A stretch of DNA of 64,000 nucleotides from Acidovorax soli (GTDB lineage: Bacteria; Pseudomonadota; Gammaproteobacteria; Burkholderiales; Burkholderiaceae_C). The DNA lies in contig NZ_FNQJ01000001.1 of NCBI RefSeq assembly GCF_900107605.1, positions 310,001-374,000 on the forward strand. Reading direction: 5' to 3'. The position numbers were made by a program, and so were the translations under genes. Each line of letters begins with the position of its first letter. Position 1 is the stretch's first letter. Positions 1 to 8,162 of this stretch are shown piece after piece. Under the pieces are notes generated by a model. It searched no databases. It worked only from the letters and a program-made list of their open reading frames with translations, and was not told the origin of the DNA.

Positions 1-2055
1 CCGGTGGATCTCGCTTTCGGTGTGCAGCCCGATGCCGGTGCGGATCTGGCTTCGTCCTGCATCACGGCCGACGTGGCATTTGGTGACTCCGCTGTCGCCG
101 AGAACAAAATCCGGATAACTCACCTGGTGGACTCGTCAGCGGTGCGTGTGCAGGTGGCGGGTTCGGTGAACGAGCCTGTCGTCACGGTGACGGTGTCGGC
201 GGGTTGCTCGGGCAATGTCACTCGTACTTACACTTTTCTGGCCGATCTGCCCATGGCGCATGTGCCGGGTCGCGTCGTGAACATTGACCAGTTGGCGTCG
301 GCTCCCCCAGCCGTAGCCCGTGATTCCGGCGCAGGCGCAGACCGCACCGTGTCGTCACCTGCCGCGCGCCGCCGTGCGCAAGCGCCGGTCGAACCCAGAG
401 AACAGGGTGAGGCTGCGGCTGCTGCACCTCTCAAACCCCCGGTCGCCAGGCCAGCAGCCCGCATTGCGCCACCGCGCCCCCCCCGGGTGGTTGCGCCCAA
501 AGCAACTGAAAACGAAGCGCGCACTGCCAAGGCTGTCGCGCCGCCGCCCGTGCCGGAGCGCTCACGCTTGGTCATGGAGCCGTTGGATGCTTTGGCCGAA
601 CCATCGGTTGCCCTGCGGCCTTCGGCCGACATGGGGGCCGTGTCAGCCCAGTCTTCGGCATCGCAACGGCAAGAAGCAGCGGCGGCCTGGAAGGCGCTGA
701 ACACGCCCCTGGAAACAGTGCAGCGAGACGACGAACGTGTCCGCGCGCTGGAGGCCGAAATGGCTGCCTTGCGTGCCAAATCAACCGCCGAGCGCATTTC
801 GGTGGTTGAGTTGCAGCAGCGGCTGGCATTGATCGAGAGCCAGCGCTTTCCTGCAGGGGTTGTTTATGTGTTGCTGGCCTTGCTGGCGCTGGTTTCGGTC
901 CTGCTGGCCTGGGTCTGGACCCGGGCGCGCCGCGATGCCCAGCTGGCCATGCAGGCTTGGCGCGATTCTGTGGCATTGAGCGCCAAGTACAGCGATGCCG
1001 GTGCGTACGACCCCCATGGCCTGAGGTCGCACCCCCATGGCACCTGGGCGCCCGAAGAATCTTCCCCGTTGGGCGAAGATACCTATGTCCTGCCTTCGGA
1101 AATGGAGCCCGTCAGTTCCAGCGAGACACCCGCACCCGCCACGCCAGAGCGTGCACAGACGCCGGCACCGGTCGCAGCGGCTGGTTTTCTCCGCGAGAGT
1201 TCCCCGCAAATCGTCAACCCCGAGGAGCTTTTTGACATCCAGCAACAGGCTGAATTTTTTGTCTCCGTGGGGGAGCACGAGCAGGCCGTGGAGGTGATGA
1301 AGCGTTACATCGCCGACCATCAGGAAACCTCGCCTTCGGCCTACCAGGAGCTCTTGTGGCTGTACCACAAGCTGGGCCGATCGGATGATTTTTCCCGCTT
1401 GCGCGAACAGTTCAGTCGCCATTTCAATGTGCAGGTTCCCGCGTTTTCAGCGTTCAGCCACAAGGGCAGAACCCTGGAGGACTACCCCGATGCACTGGCC
1501 GCCATCGAGGCCGAGTGGACTTCGTCGTCCGTGGTGCAGTTGCTCGAGAAGTTTCTTTTCCGGCGTGATGGCAGTGCCGTAGTGGCCCCGTTTGATCTGG
1601 CTGCGTTTGACGATCTGCTGCTGCTGCTGGCCATCGCCCAGACCACCCCGGCAAGTGCGCGCGGAGCATCGCCTCCGCGTTTGCGCACCACGCCGCTTGG
1701 ATCGCAGTTGGACCGTGTGGCGTCCGTGCCTGCCGCCGGCCAATCCCCGGTTCCTGCCGTCGGCCTGCCTATGGATTCGCTCGCCGCCAGCCTCGAATCT
1801 GATTTTGGCCAGCATGCGCCATCGGCAGGATTGCCCCGCAATACCACCTTGTCGCCCAGCGCAGGCCTGGATGCACCGAATCCGGCGCTGGACGTGGATC
1901 TTTCCGATCCTCCGCATCTCACGCTGAGCGATCTGCCACCTGTTCCGGTCACTGCTGCGCCGCGTCCGGACCAGCCCGTTGGCTTTGGCACGGCCAACGA
2001 CCTGATGGAATTGCGTCTCGAACGCGAACAGCGCAAGACCGATCCCAAGGCATGA
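1..2055 (+). CDS. FimV-like inner-membrane protein, 5' end cut by window
   Basis: The reading frame is open from base 1, so the amino terminus lies outside; 684 residues are visible. A beta-rich region comes first, then a long Pro/Ala-rich linker (about residues 95-225), a short coiled coil (about 245-280), one transmembrane helix (about 285-305), a cytoplasmic part, and a TPR-like helical segment (about 405-480, from VNPEELFDIQQQAEFFVSVG). This order is that of FimV-type hub proteins, which in pseudomonads organise type IV pili and cell poles. The family is assigned from architecture, not strong motifs. It converges on thiE. Confidence 0.65.
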   Translation, partial: PVDLAFGVQPDAGADLASSCITADVAFGDSAVAENKIRITHLVDSSAVRVQVAGSVNEPVVTVTVSAGCSGNVTRTYTFLADLPMAHVPGRVVNIDQLASAPPAVARDSGAGADRTVSSPAARRRAQAPVEPREQGEAAAAAPLKPPVARPAARIAPPRPPRVVAPKATENEARTAKAVAPPPVPERSRLVMEPLDALAEPSVALRPSADMGAVSAQSSASQRQEAAAAWKALNTPLETVQRDDERVRALEAEMAALRAKSTAERISVVELQQRLALIESQRFPAGVVYVLLALLALVSVLLAWVWTRARRDAQLAMQAWRDSVALSAKYSDAGAYDPHGLRSHPHGTWAPEESSPLGEDTYVLPSEMEPVSSSETPAPATPERAQTPAPVAAAGFLRESSPQIVNPEELFDIQQQAEFFVSVGEHEQAVEVMKRYIADHQETSPSAYQELLWLYHKLGRSDDFSRLREQFSRHFNVQVPAFSAFSHKGRTLEDYPDALAAIEAEWTSSSVVQLLEKFLFRRDGSAVVAPFDLAAFDDLLLLLAIAQTTPASARGASPPRLRTTPLGSQLDRVASVPAAGQSPVPAVGLPMDSLAASLESDFGQHAPSAGLPRNTTLSPSAGLDAPNPALDVDLSDPPHLTLSDLPPVPVTAAPRPDQPVGFGTANDLMELRLEREQRKTDPKA

Positions 2056-2060
2056 TAAGG

Positions 2061-2084
2061 GGCCGGGCGCTGCGTGGCCCGGCC
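2061..2084. terminator. GC stem-loop between convergent fimV-like gene and thiE
   Basis: A perfect 8-bp inverted repeat (GGCCGGGC / GCCCGGCC, 8-nt loop) lies 6 bases after the stop of the fimV-like gene and downstream of the converging thiE. There is no T-run on either side, so it may only slow or protect transcripts. Confidence 0.35.
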
Positions 2085-2150
2085 GGTTGAAAATCCCGTT
2101 CACCGCAGTCTGCCGACACGGTGCAACCACCATGCTCCGCCAATCTCAAT

Positions 2151-3080
2151 CTATCCAGCGGCCCCTGCTGCGGGGCTGTGCATGGTGGCCAAGCGTGCCA
2201 TCAACTGGCGCGCGGCATCTTCGGGCGCGGGTGCGTTGACGAGAGCGCGCACCACGGCGATGGAGCCCACGCCGGTGCCCAGCACTTCGCCAAACTGATC
2301 GGCGCCAATGCCGCCAATGGCAACCCGTGGATACTCCCGCATGAGGCGTGCATAAGCCGCCAGCCGGCCCAGACCTTGGGGTGCCGTGGCCATTTTCTTG
2401 AGCGTGGTGGGGAATACCGCCCCCATGGCGATATAGCTGGGACCCACGGCATCGGCGCGCAGCATTTCGGCGTAGCCGTGCGTGCTGACACCCAGCCGCA
2501 GCCCCGATGCCTGCAAGGCTTGCAGCTCAGCGGGCCGCAATGCATCGAGGTCTTCCTGCCCGAGGTGGACACCATAGGCGCCGGCCTCGATGGCCTGGCG
2601 CCAATGGTCGTTGATGAACAGCAGCGCCTGCGTGCCCTGCACGGCCTGCACGGCGGCGGCCACCTCGCGTGCCACGGCGGCGGGATCGCTGGATTTGTAG
2701 CGCAATTGCACCGTGGGTACGCCGGCCCGGGCCATGCGGCCTACCCATTGCGCATCGGGCAGTACAGCATAAAGCCCCAGCTGCCGGGGACACGCCGCAA
2801 AACACAGCGCCCGGGGCAGGGGCTGTAGGCCAAAGTCCGTTGGTTCGTCCGGCCATGGCGTCGGGACGAAATGACCCATGCGCTCGGTGCATACCTGCCA
2901 GGCGCGGGCAATGCATTCGGCATCGTGCGCGATGAATCCCAGGGCACTGCTGGCCTGAAGTGCCGCCTGGTACACCGGATCTGGCGATGTGGGGGCGGGC
3001 GTGGGCTGCGCCGGAAAACCTCGAAACGCAGCGACATGGTGCTGCAGGATGTCCTGCCGCAGGGTGGCGATGTCACTCAT
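2151..3080 (-). CDS. thiE: Thiamine phosphate synthase ThiE with N-terminal extension
   Basis: Joins the pyrimidine pyrophosphate and thiazole phosphate to make thiamine phosphate. The TIM-barrel motifs sit in the last ~200 residues: [41 protein letters not shown] and VAIGGIG. At 309 residues it is about 100 longer than the usual enzyme. The extra N-terminal ~100 residues match no motif I recognise. The start is the ATG overlapping the thiG stop (ATGAGTGA), which implies translational coupling. It is the last gene of the thiO-thiS-thiG-thiE operon. Confidence 0.9.
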   Translation of the reverse strand: MSDIATLRQDILQHHVAAFRGFPAQPTPAPTSPDPVYQAALQASSALGFIAHDAECIARAWQVCTERMGHFVPTPWPDEPTDFGLQPLPRALCFAACPRQLGLYAVLPDAQWVGRMARAGVPTVQLRYKSSDPAAVAREVAAAVQAVQGTQALLFINDHWRQAIEAGAYGVHLGQEDLDALRPAELQALQASGLRLGVSTHGYAEMLRADAVGPSYIAMGAVFPTTLKKMATAPQGLGRLAAYARLMREYPRVAIGGIGADQFGEVLGTGVGSIAVVRALVNAPAPEDAARQLMARLATMHSPAAGAAG

Positions 3081-3882
3081 GGGTGTGGTGCCAGAAAGGG
3101 GTGCCCAGCACCGGGGTGCTGGCCTGGGCGGTGTCCTGGGCGGCCATGGCGCCGGCACGGCGTGCGGCCCGGCCGGCCTGCACCGCATCGGCAAAAGCGC
3201 CGGCCATGGTCACGGGGTCTTGCGCCAATGCCACGGCGGTGTTGAGCAGCACGCCGTCGTAACCCCATTCCATGACCTGGCAGGCATGCGAGGGCAGGCC
3301 CAGGCCCGCGTCCACCAGCAACGGTACATCCAGGCGCTCGCGCAGCAGCTGGAGCGCATAGGGGTTGACGGGCCCGCGCCCGGTCCCGATGGGGGCGGCC
3401 CAGGGCATCACGGCCTGGCAGCCCACGTCCACGAGGCGCTGGCAGAGCACCAGGTCTTCGGTGCAATAGGGCAGTACCTGAAAGCCGTCCTTGATGAGTT
3501 GTTCGGCGGCTTCCACCAGGTTGAGCGTGTCGGGCTGCAGCGTGTAGTCGTCGCCGATCAGCTCCAGCTTGATCCACGGGGTGTCGAACACTTCACGGGC
3601 CATGTGCGATGTGGTGATGGCCTCCTGCACGCTGTGGCAGCCAGCGGTATTGGGCAGGATGGGTACGTTCAGACGGCGCAGCAGCTCCCAGAAGCTGTTG
3701 CCCGCCTCGGCGCCGTGGCTGCCCTGGCGGCGCAGTGAGGCGGTCAGCATGGCCGGGCGTGCGCGTTGCACGGCGGCCTCCAGTACGGCCGGAGACGGGT
3801 AGCGGGCCGTGCCCAGCAGCAGCCGGCTGGTGAAAGACTGGCCGTAAAGAACCAGGGCGTCGTCGGAATGGGATGAGGTCAT
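3073..3882 (-). CDS. thiG: Thiazole synthase ThiG
   Basis: Forms the thiamine thiazole from deoxyxylulose phosphate, dehydroglycine and ThiS thiocarboxylate. Family signatures seen are [10 protein letters not shown] near the start, [20 protein letters not shown] (with the Schiff-base Lys), [13 protein letters not shown] and LLVDAGLG. About 269 residues from ATG 3882; a GTG at 3903 overlapping the thiS stop is an alternative start. It lies between thiS and thiE with overlaps on both sides. The pairing with thiO means dehydroglycine comes from glycine oxidation, as in aerobic bacteria, rather than from ThiH. Confidence 0.95.
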   Translation of the reverse strand: MTSSHSDDALVLYGQSFTSRLLLGTARYPSPAVLEAAVQRARPAMLTASLRRQGSHGAEAGNSFWELLRRLNVPILPNTAGCHSVQEAITTSHMAREVFDTPWIKLELIGDDYTLQPDTLNLVEAAEQLIKDGFQVLPYCTEDLVLCQRLVDVGCQAVMPWAAPIGTGRGPVNPYALQLLRERLDVPLLVDAGLGLPSHACQVMEWGYDGVLLNTAVALAQDPVTMAGAFADAVQAGRAARRAGAMAAQDTAQASTPVLGTPFWHHTHE

Positions 3883-3895
3883 GGCAAGCGGGGTG

Positions 3896-4093
3896 TCAGC
3901 CACCCGTCACAGGAGAGATGATTTCCACCCGGTCATCTGCCAGCAGCATGTGTTCGGCATAGCGGGTGTTGGGCACGAAGACGGTGTTGACCGCGACGGC
4001 AAAGGGCGGGCGCGCCGCCACGGTGGTGATGGCGTCGGCCACTGTGGCACCGTTCGGCAGTTCGTGGGGTGTCTGGTTGATCAGGATTTTCAT
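3896..4093 (-). CDS. thiS: Sulfur carrier protein ThiS
   Basis: A 65-residue ubiquitin-like sulfur carrier for thiazole synthesis. It begins [12 protein letters not shown] and ends in the diagnostic Gly-Gly (SPVTGG), which is adenylated and thiocarboxylated. Its ATG overlaps the thiO stop codon (ATGA) and its end abuts the thiG start, so the three are probably translated as a unit. No thiF is visible in the window. Confidence 0.95.
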   Translation of the reverse strand: MKILINQTPHELPNGATVADAITTVAARPPFAVAVNTVFVPNTRYAEHMLLADDRVEIISPVTGG

Positions 4094-5199
4094 GGGGCCG
4101 CGCGCTTGTCGTCTCCGGTGGGCAAGGCAAGGTCGAAACGGGAGGCCAGTGGCGACTGGCCGGTGGCCATGAGCTCCAGCACCACATCGAGCATGGCCGG
4201 GGCAATCATGAAGCCATGGCGGTACAGGCCGTTGACTTCCAGCACCCTTGGGCGCGGCTGGCGAACAGCCGGCAGATTGTCGGGCAATGTGGGCCGGCAC
4301 TGGGTGGCGATCTCCACGATGCGGGCTTCGGCAAACCCCGTGTGCACGGCATAGGCCGCGCTCAGCAGTTCGAGCGTGGACCGCACGCTGGCCGGTGAAA
4401 GGTCTTCCGATTCGATTTCGGTCGCGCCGATGACAAAGATATGGTCTTCCTTGGGTGCGATGTAGATGGGGTAGCGCGGATGCACCACGCGCGTGGGCCG
4501 CTGCAGCGTGACCTCGGGCGCGTGCACGCGCACCACCTCTCCGCGCACACCGCGCAAGGCGCTCCACTGGCCCCGCGCGCCCAGCCCCCGGCAGTCGATC
4601 AGCCAGTCGGCCTGCCCGGGGGTGCCCGGAGAGAATTCATCCGGATCGCGGGGTGTGTGCCAGTGGCAACGCACTCCCAGGCGGCCCATCTCATGCACCA
4701 GCGTGGCCAGCAGCTGGCGATTGTCCAGCTGGCCTTCACCGGGCAGGTACAGCCCCTGCATGAAGCGGTGCGCCAGGGTGGGCTCGGCCGCGGCCACGCC
4801 GGCACTGTCGAGCACCTGCATCGCGGGCAGTTCGGGAATGGTGGCCTGGGTGGTCTGCAGCAGGCGCTGCAGCCGCTGGGCCTCGGCGGCGTCCTGGCGG
4901 TGCCAGACGATCAGCGTGCCTTCCTGCTGAAAGAACACCGGCTGCGTCAGCGCTGCCAGCATTTCGCGCCAGCGCGGGAGCGAGTATTGCCCCATGCGCA
5001 CAACGCCCGGTTCGGTCACGGCGGACTCGGCCAGCGGGGCCAGCATGGCGGCGGCGATGGGCGCGGCGGCATGCTCGGCGGCCGGGCCACCGCTGTCGAA
5101 CACTTCGACGGCGTGGCCCTGGCGGGCCAGTTCAACGGCCAGAAGCCGGCCCATGAGGCCGGCACCCAGAATGACAATGGAGGAAGGTTGGGGGTTCAT
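4090..5199 (-). CDS. thiO: Glycine oxidase ThiO (FAD-dependent)
   Basis: Oxidises glycine to the imine used by ThiG. The N-terminal Rossmann fold (VILGAGLMGRLLAVELARQG, then EVFDSGG) binds FAD; the C-terminal RHGFMIAPAM is typical of DAO-family oxidases. It has 369 residues from ATG 5199, the start closest to the conserved fold. In-frame upstream codons run back into the TPP riboswitch and are not likely to be translated. First gene of the operon; its stop overlaps thiS. Confidence 0.93.
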   Translation of the reverse strand: MNPQPSSIVILGAGLMGRLLAVELARQGHAVEVFDSGGPAAEHAAAPIAAAMLAPLAESAVTEPGVVRMGQYSLPRWREMLAALTQPVFFQQEGTLIVWHRQDAAEAQRLQRLLQTTQATIPELPAMQVLDSAGVAAAEPTLAHRFMQGLYLPGEGQLDNRQLLATLVHEMGRLGVRCHWHTPRDPDEFSPGTPGQADWLIDCRGLGARGQWSALRGVRGEVVRVHAPEVTLQRPTRVVHPRYPIYIAPKEDHIFVIGATEIESEDLSPASVRSTLELLSAAYAVHTGFAEARIVEIATQCRPTLPDNLPAVRQPRPRVLEVNGLYRHGFMIAPAMLDVVLELMATGQSPLASRFDLALPTGDDKRAAP

Positions 5200-5250
5200 G
5201 CGTCCTTCTGTGGCAACAGGAGGACAAAACGGGGCTGTGCCGTTGCTGGA

Positions 5251-5361
5251 AACTCCCCACGCCAGCATGACCTGGATCGGGTAGCGGAGCCCAGCGCCGA
5301 AGCGGCTGTTGAGTGGCTCCAGGGTCTTTCTCAGTCGCGCGCCAAGCTGGCGGGACACCCC
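5251..5361 (-). promoter_or_regulatory. TPP (thi-box) riboswitch upstream of thiO
   Basis: On the minus strand the leader reads AGGGGTGTCCCG, then GACTGAGAAAGACCC, and then TACCCGATCCAGGTCATGCT followed by GGCGTGGGGA. These are the conserved P2/J, CUGAGA and ACC...GAUC..GGNUAAUGCCAGCG-like blocks of the TPP aptamer in the right order. It ends about 50 nt before the thiO ATG, so thiamine pyrophosphate probably represses thiOSGE. Confidence 0.92.
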
Positions 5362-5440
5362 TGTTTCGTCCGTAGGCAGGCATTACAGCATATCCTTTTG
5401 CGCCCCGGATTGACCTGGCGCATAGGCCATAATTTTTGCC

Positions 5441-6295
5441 ATGACCATTCCATCCCGTTCCGATTCCCCGCAGCCGCGCTACGTGCGCGTGCTGTCCATT
5501 GCCGGCTCCGACAGTGGTGGTGGCGCGGGCATCCAGGCCGACCTCAAGACGTTCAGCGCCCTGGGCTGCTACGGCATGACCGCCATCACCGCCATCACCG
5601 CCCAGAACACGCTGGGCGTGACGGACATCCATGGGGTGCCGCCCGACATGCTGCGCGCCCAGATCGATGCCGTGGCGCAGGACATCGGCGTGGACGCGGT
5701 CAAGATCGGCATGCTGGCGTCGCCCGAGGTGGTGCGCGTGGTGGCGCAGGCCATCCGCACCCACCGCCTTCCCCATGTGGTGCTCGATCCGGTCATGGTG
5801 GCCACCAGCGGCGACCGGCTGATCGCCAGCGAGACCGTGCAGGTGCTGGTGAACGAGCTATTTCCGCTGGCGGAGGTGGTCACGCCCAACCTCGACGAAG
5901 CGGCCCTGCTGCTGGGCCGCGCGATCGACGGCATTGACACCCTCGAAGACGCAGCCCAGGATCTGCTGGGCCTGGGCGCGCCCGCCGTGCTGCTCAAGGG
6001 CGGGCACCTGAAGGGTGAGCGCGTGGTGGACCTGCTGGCCACGCAGGCGGGCCAGCGCAAGCGCCTCGAAAGCGCCCGCATCGCCACCCACAACGGCCAC
6101 GGCACGGGCTGCACGCTGTCGTCCGCCATGGCCGCGTTTCTGGCGCAGGGGCATGCCCTGCCGCAGGCCGTGGAAAAGGCCCGCGCCTATATCCTGGGGG
6201 CCATTGCGGCTGGCGCCGACGTGCACACCGGCCAGGGCCACGGGCCGCTGAACCACGGCTATGCGCCGGTGGCGCAGGTGGTGTTGCGGGTTTGA
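5441..6295 (+). CDS. thiD: Hydroxymethylpyrimidine/phosphomethylpyrimidine kinase ThiD
   Basis: Phosphorylates HMP and HMP-P to supply the pyrimidine half of thiamine. Ribokinase-fold signatures: SIAGSDSGGGAGIQADLKTF at the N terminus, the VLDPVMVATSGDRL block, and the anion-hole motif HNGHGTGCTLSSA near residue 210. It has 284 residues, the usual length. It is divergent from the thiOSGE operon, with the riboswitch leader in the ~240-bp gap reading away from it, so it seems to have its own promoter. Confidence 0.95.
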   Translation: MTIPSRSDSPQPRYVRVLSIAGSDSGGGAGIQADLKTFSALGCYGMTAITAITAQNTLGVTDIHGVPPDMLRAQIDAVAQDIGVDAVKIGMLASPEVVRVVAQAIRTHRLPHVVLDPVMVATSGDRLIASETVQVLVNELFPLAEVVTPNLDEAALLLGRAIDGIDTLEDAAQDLLGLGAPAVLLKGGHLKGERVVDLLATQAGQRKRLESARIATHNGHGTGCTLSSAMAAFLAQGHALPQAVEKARAYILGAIAAGADVHTGQGHGPLNHGYAPVAQVVLRV

Positions 6296-6300
6296 TGGCT

Positions 6301-6325
6301 CCAGCGCCTGATAGGCAAGCGCTGG
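6301..6325. repeat. Dispersed palindromic repeat, family A copy
   Basis: CCAGCGC and GCGCTGG form a 7-bp inverted repeat around an 11-nt loop just after thiD. The AAGCGCT(GG) core recurs near 25,021, 39,040, 42,033, 53,075 and 54,045. The rest of the gap to 6,536 shows no convincing gene. Confidence 0.6.
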
Positions 6326-6536
6326 TGGTCACAGCGCCAGCAGCTCGACCCAGATGCATGTCGAGCATGCCGCCACGGAAAACCTCATGCAGCCGGCTCT
6401 GCAATGTCTTCCAAGTTCAGACCTGTTGCAAGACCGTTGGCAATCATTGCCGACCACCAGGGGGTGGATATCCTCTGTTTCTGCGGGGTTTGGGAAGTCT
6501 GGCCGGGCTTCCACCGCAAAGGAAAAATCCGCGCAG

Positions 6537-7574
6537 TCAGTTTCCCGCGACCCCGAGCAGCTTCTGCAACCTCTCGCTGCTCGTGGTGTATTCAAGCGGC
6601 AGCTTGTGCCCTGCCAGCCACTCGGCCGCGCCAAAGGCGGCGAGGGTGGCTTCGTGGAAGCCGCTCAGGATGAGCTTGCGCTTGCCGGGGTAGGTGATGG
6701 CGTCGCCCACGGCGTGGATGCCGGGCGTGCTGGTGGCCAAGGTGGCAGGGTCCACCACGAGCTGCTTGCGCTCCAGCTGCAGGCCCCATTCGGCAATCGG
6801 CCCCAGGCGCGGCACCAGGCCCAGGCGCACGAGCAGCAGGTCCAGGGGCAGGCGCAGTGGCGTGCCCTCGGGGGTGGTCAGCTCCAGCGCCGCAAGGCGC
6901 CCTTGTTCTTCCACAATGCCGCTGGCCACGCCGATGGCGACCTCGATGCGGCCTGCCGCGCGCAGGGCCTGCAGTTGGCCCAGCAGGGCGGGCGGGGCGT
7001 CGAACACGTCGCGGCGGTGCTGCAGCGTGGTGCGGGCCGGGCGCAAGGCCTCGGGGGCGGTGGCGCAGGCGATGGCCTGCTGCACGGCGGGTTCGTCGCC
7101 GCCGTGCACCACCACGCGCTGGCCGGCGAGGTGGGTGCCTTCATCGAGGCGGTAGCGCAGCTGGCCGCCCTCGTAGGCCTCCAGGCCGGGCAGCTTGAGC
7201 GTGCGCGGCACGAACGCACCCACGCCGCTGGCGATGAACACGGTGCGGGCCTGCAGCTGCGTGCCTTGCGCGGTGCCCACAAGAAAGCCGCCCTCCGGCT
7301 GTGCCTGCAGCGTGCTCACCTGCTCGCCGAGGTGGAAGGTGGGAGCGAAGGGCTCGATCTGCGCGCGCAAGCGCTGCACCAGTTCGTGTCCGGTGCAGGC
7401 CTTGATGCCGGGAATGTCATAGAGGGGTTTGTCGCCGTACAGCTCGGCGCACTGGCCGCCGGGGTGGGGCAGTGCGTCGATGACATGGACCCGCAAGCCC
7501 TGCAGGCCGAGCTGGAACACCTGGAAAAGCCCAACGGGCCCAGCGCCGATGACGATGGCGTCGGTGCAGGGCAT
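6537..7574 (-). CDS. Ferredoxin/flavodoxin-NADP+ reductase, thioredoxin-reductase-like
   Basis: An FAD enzyme that moves electrons between NADPH and ferredoxin. Seen: FAD-binding DAIVIGAGPVGLFQVFQL, a second nucleotide-binding region around VVVHGGDEPA, and the closing GIHAVGDAITYPGKRKL of the two-domain NAD(P)H reductase family. There is no CxxC redox pair, which separates it from thioredoxin reductase. About 345 residues from ATG 7574 (an ATG at 7607 is possible). Its neighbour on the same strand is the 7Fe ferredoxin, a plausible partner. Confidence 0.85.
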   Translation of the reverse strand: MPCTDAIVIGAGPVGLFQVFQLGLQGLRVHVIDALPHPGGQCAELYGDKPLYDIPGIKACTGHELVQRLRAQIEPFAPTFHLGEQVSTLQAQPEGGFLVGTAQGTQLQARTVFIASGVGAFVPRTLKLPGLEAYEGGQLRYRLDEGTHLAGQRVVVHGGDEPAVQQAIACATAPEALRPARTTLQHRRDVFDAPPALLGQLQALRAAGRIEVAIGVASGIVEEQGRLAALELTTPEGTPLRLPLDLLLVRLGLVPRLGPIAEWGLQLERKQLVVDPATLATSTPGIHAVGDAITYPGKRKLILSGFHEATLAAFGAAEWLAGHKLPLEYTTSSERLQKLLGVAGN

Positions 7575-7611
7575 TCCCGAACTCAATGAACCAGGGAGCC
7601 CATGCAACAGG

Positions 7612-7735
7612 CCTCGCCCAGACCCGGGCCGCCGTGCAAGGGCTGCCCCGCCGCACTGGCTGCGTTCCCCTTACCGCGCGCAGCGCGAGAGAAGGGGGAA
7701 GGCGCGCAGCGCCACAGGGCGGTGGGCATTATTTC
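7612..7735 (-). repeat. Dispersed GC-rich repeat, family B copy
   Basis: On the minus strand this ~120-bp intergenic stretch reads GGCGCTGCGCGCCTTCCCCC, then GGGGAACGCAGCC and GGCGGGGCAGCCCTTGC. Matching blocks occur at 40,608-40,700 and 46,004-46,070. It looks like a dispersed intergenic repeat, not a gene. Confidence 0.6.
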
Positions 7736-8058
7736 ACCAAGTCCTTGACCTTGCCGGGCTTGCCATTCCACTCGTCCGCATCGGGCAGGGCGGGCTTGCG
7801 CTTGGTGATGCTCTTCCAGCCGTCGGCAAAGGCCAGGTCGGCGTTGAGCTTGATGAAGGCGATCTGGTCTGCCGGCAGGTCCTCTTCGGCAAAGATGGCG
7901 TTGGCCGGGCACTCGGGGATGCACACGGCGCAGTCGATGCACTCGTCGGGGTCGATGACGAGCATGTTCGGGCCTTCGCGGAAGCAGTCCACGGGGCACA
8001 CGTCCACACAATCGGTGTACTTGCACTTGATGCAGTTTTCGGAAACGACGTGGGTCAT
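7729..8058 (-). CDS. fdxA: 7Fe (3Fe-4S/4Fe-4S) ferredoxin FdxA
   Basis: A small electron carrier. The Cys pattern is [18 protein letters not shown], then the second cluster set [16 protein letters not shown]. The extra residues in the first motif are typical of Azotobacter-type seven-iron ferredoxins. It has 109 residues with the usual C-terminal extension ([15 protein letters not shown]). It is followed by the ferredoxin reductase on the same strand, ~150 bp away across a dispersed repeat, so co-transcription is uncertain. Confidence 0.95.
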   Translation of the reverse strand: MTHVVSENCIKCKYTDCVDVCPVDCFREGPNMLVIDPDECIDCAVCIPECPANAIFAEEDLPADQIAFIKLNADLAFADGWKSITKRKPALPDADEWNGKPGKVKDLVK

Positions 8059-8124
8059 GGCAGGAGTTGTGTGGGTCGGTGGAAACCCTCGATTTTAAAA
8101 GCTTTCACCGACGAGATTGAAGGT

Positions 8125-8151
8125 GCCCTGAAATCAGTGTGGATTCAGGGC
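8125..8151. terminator. Inverted repeat after cysN
   Basis: GCCCTGAA and TTCAGGGC form an 8-bp perfect inverted repeat 12 nt beyond the cysN stop and before fdxA. There is no clear T-run, so it is a possible Rho-assisted end of the sulfate operon only. Confidence 0.35.
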
Positions 8152-8162
8152 ATGGAGACATA

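Noticed and set aside
7416-8026. Alternative frames overlapping fdxA and the ferredoxin reductase
   Set aside because: They are Arg/Pro-rich shadows. The ferredoxin cysteine pattern fixes the correct frame.
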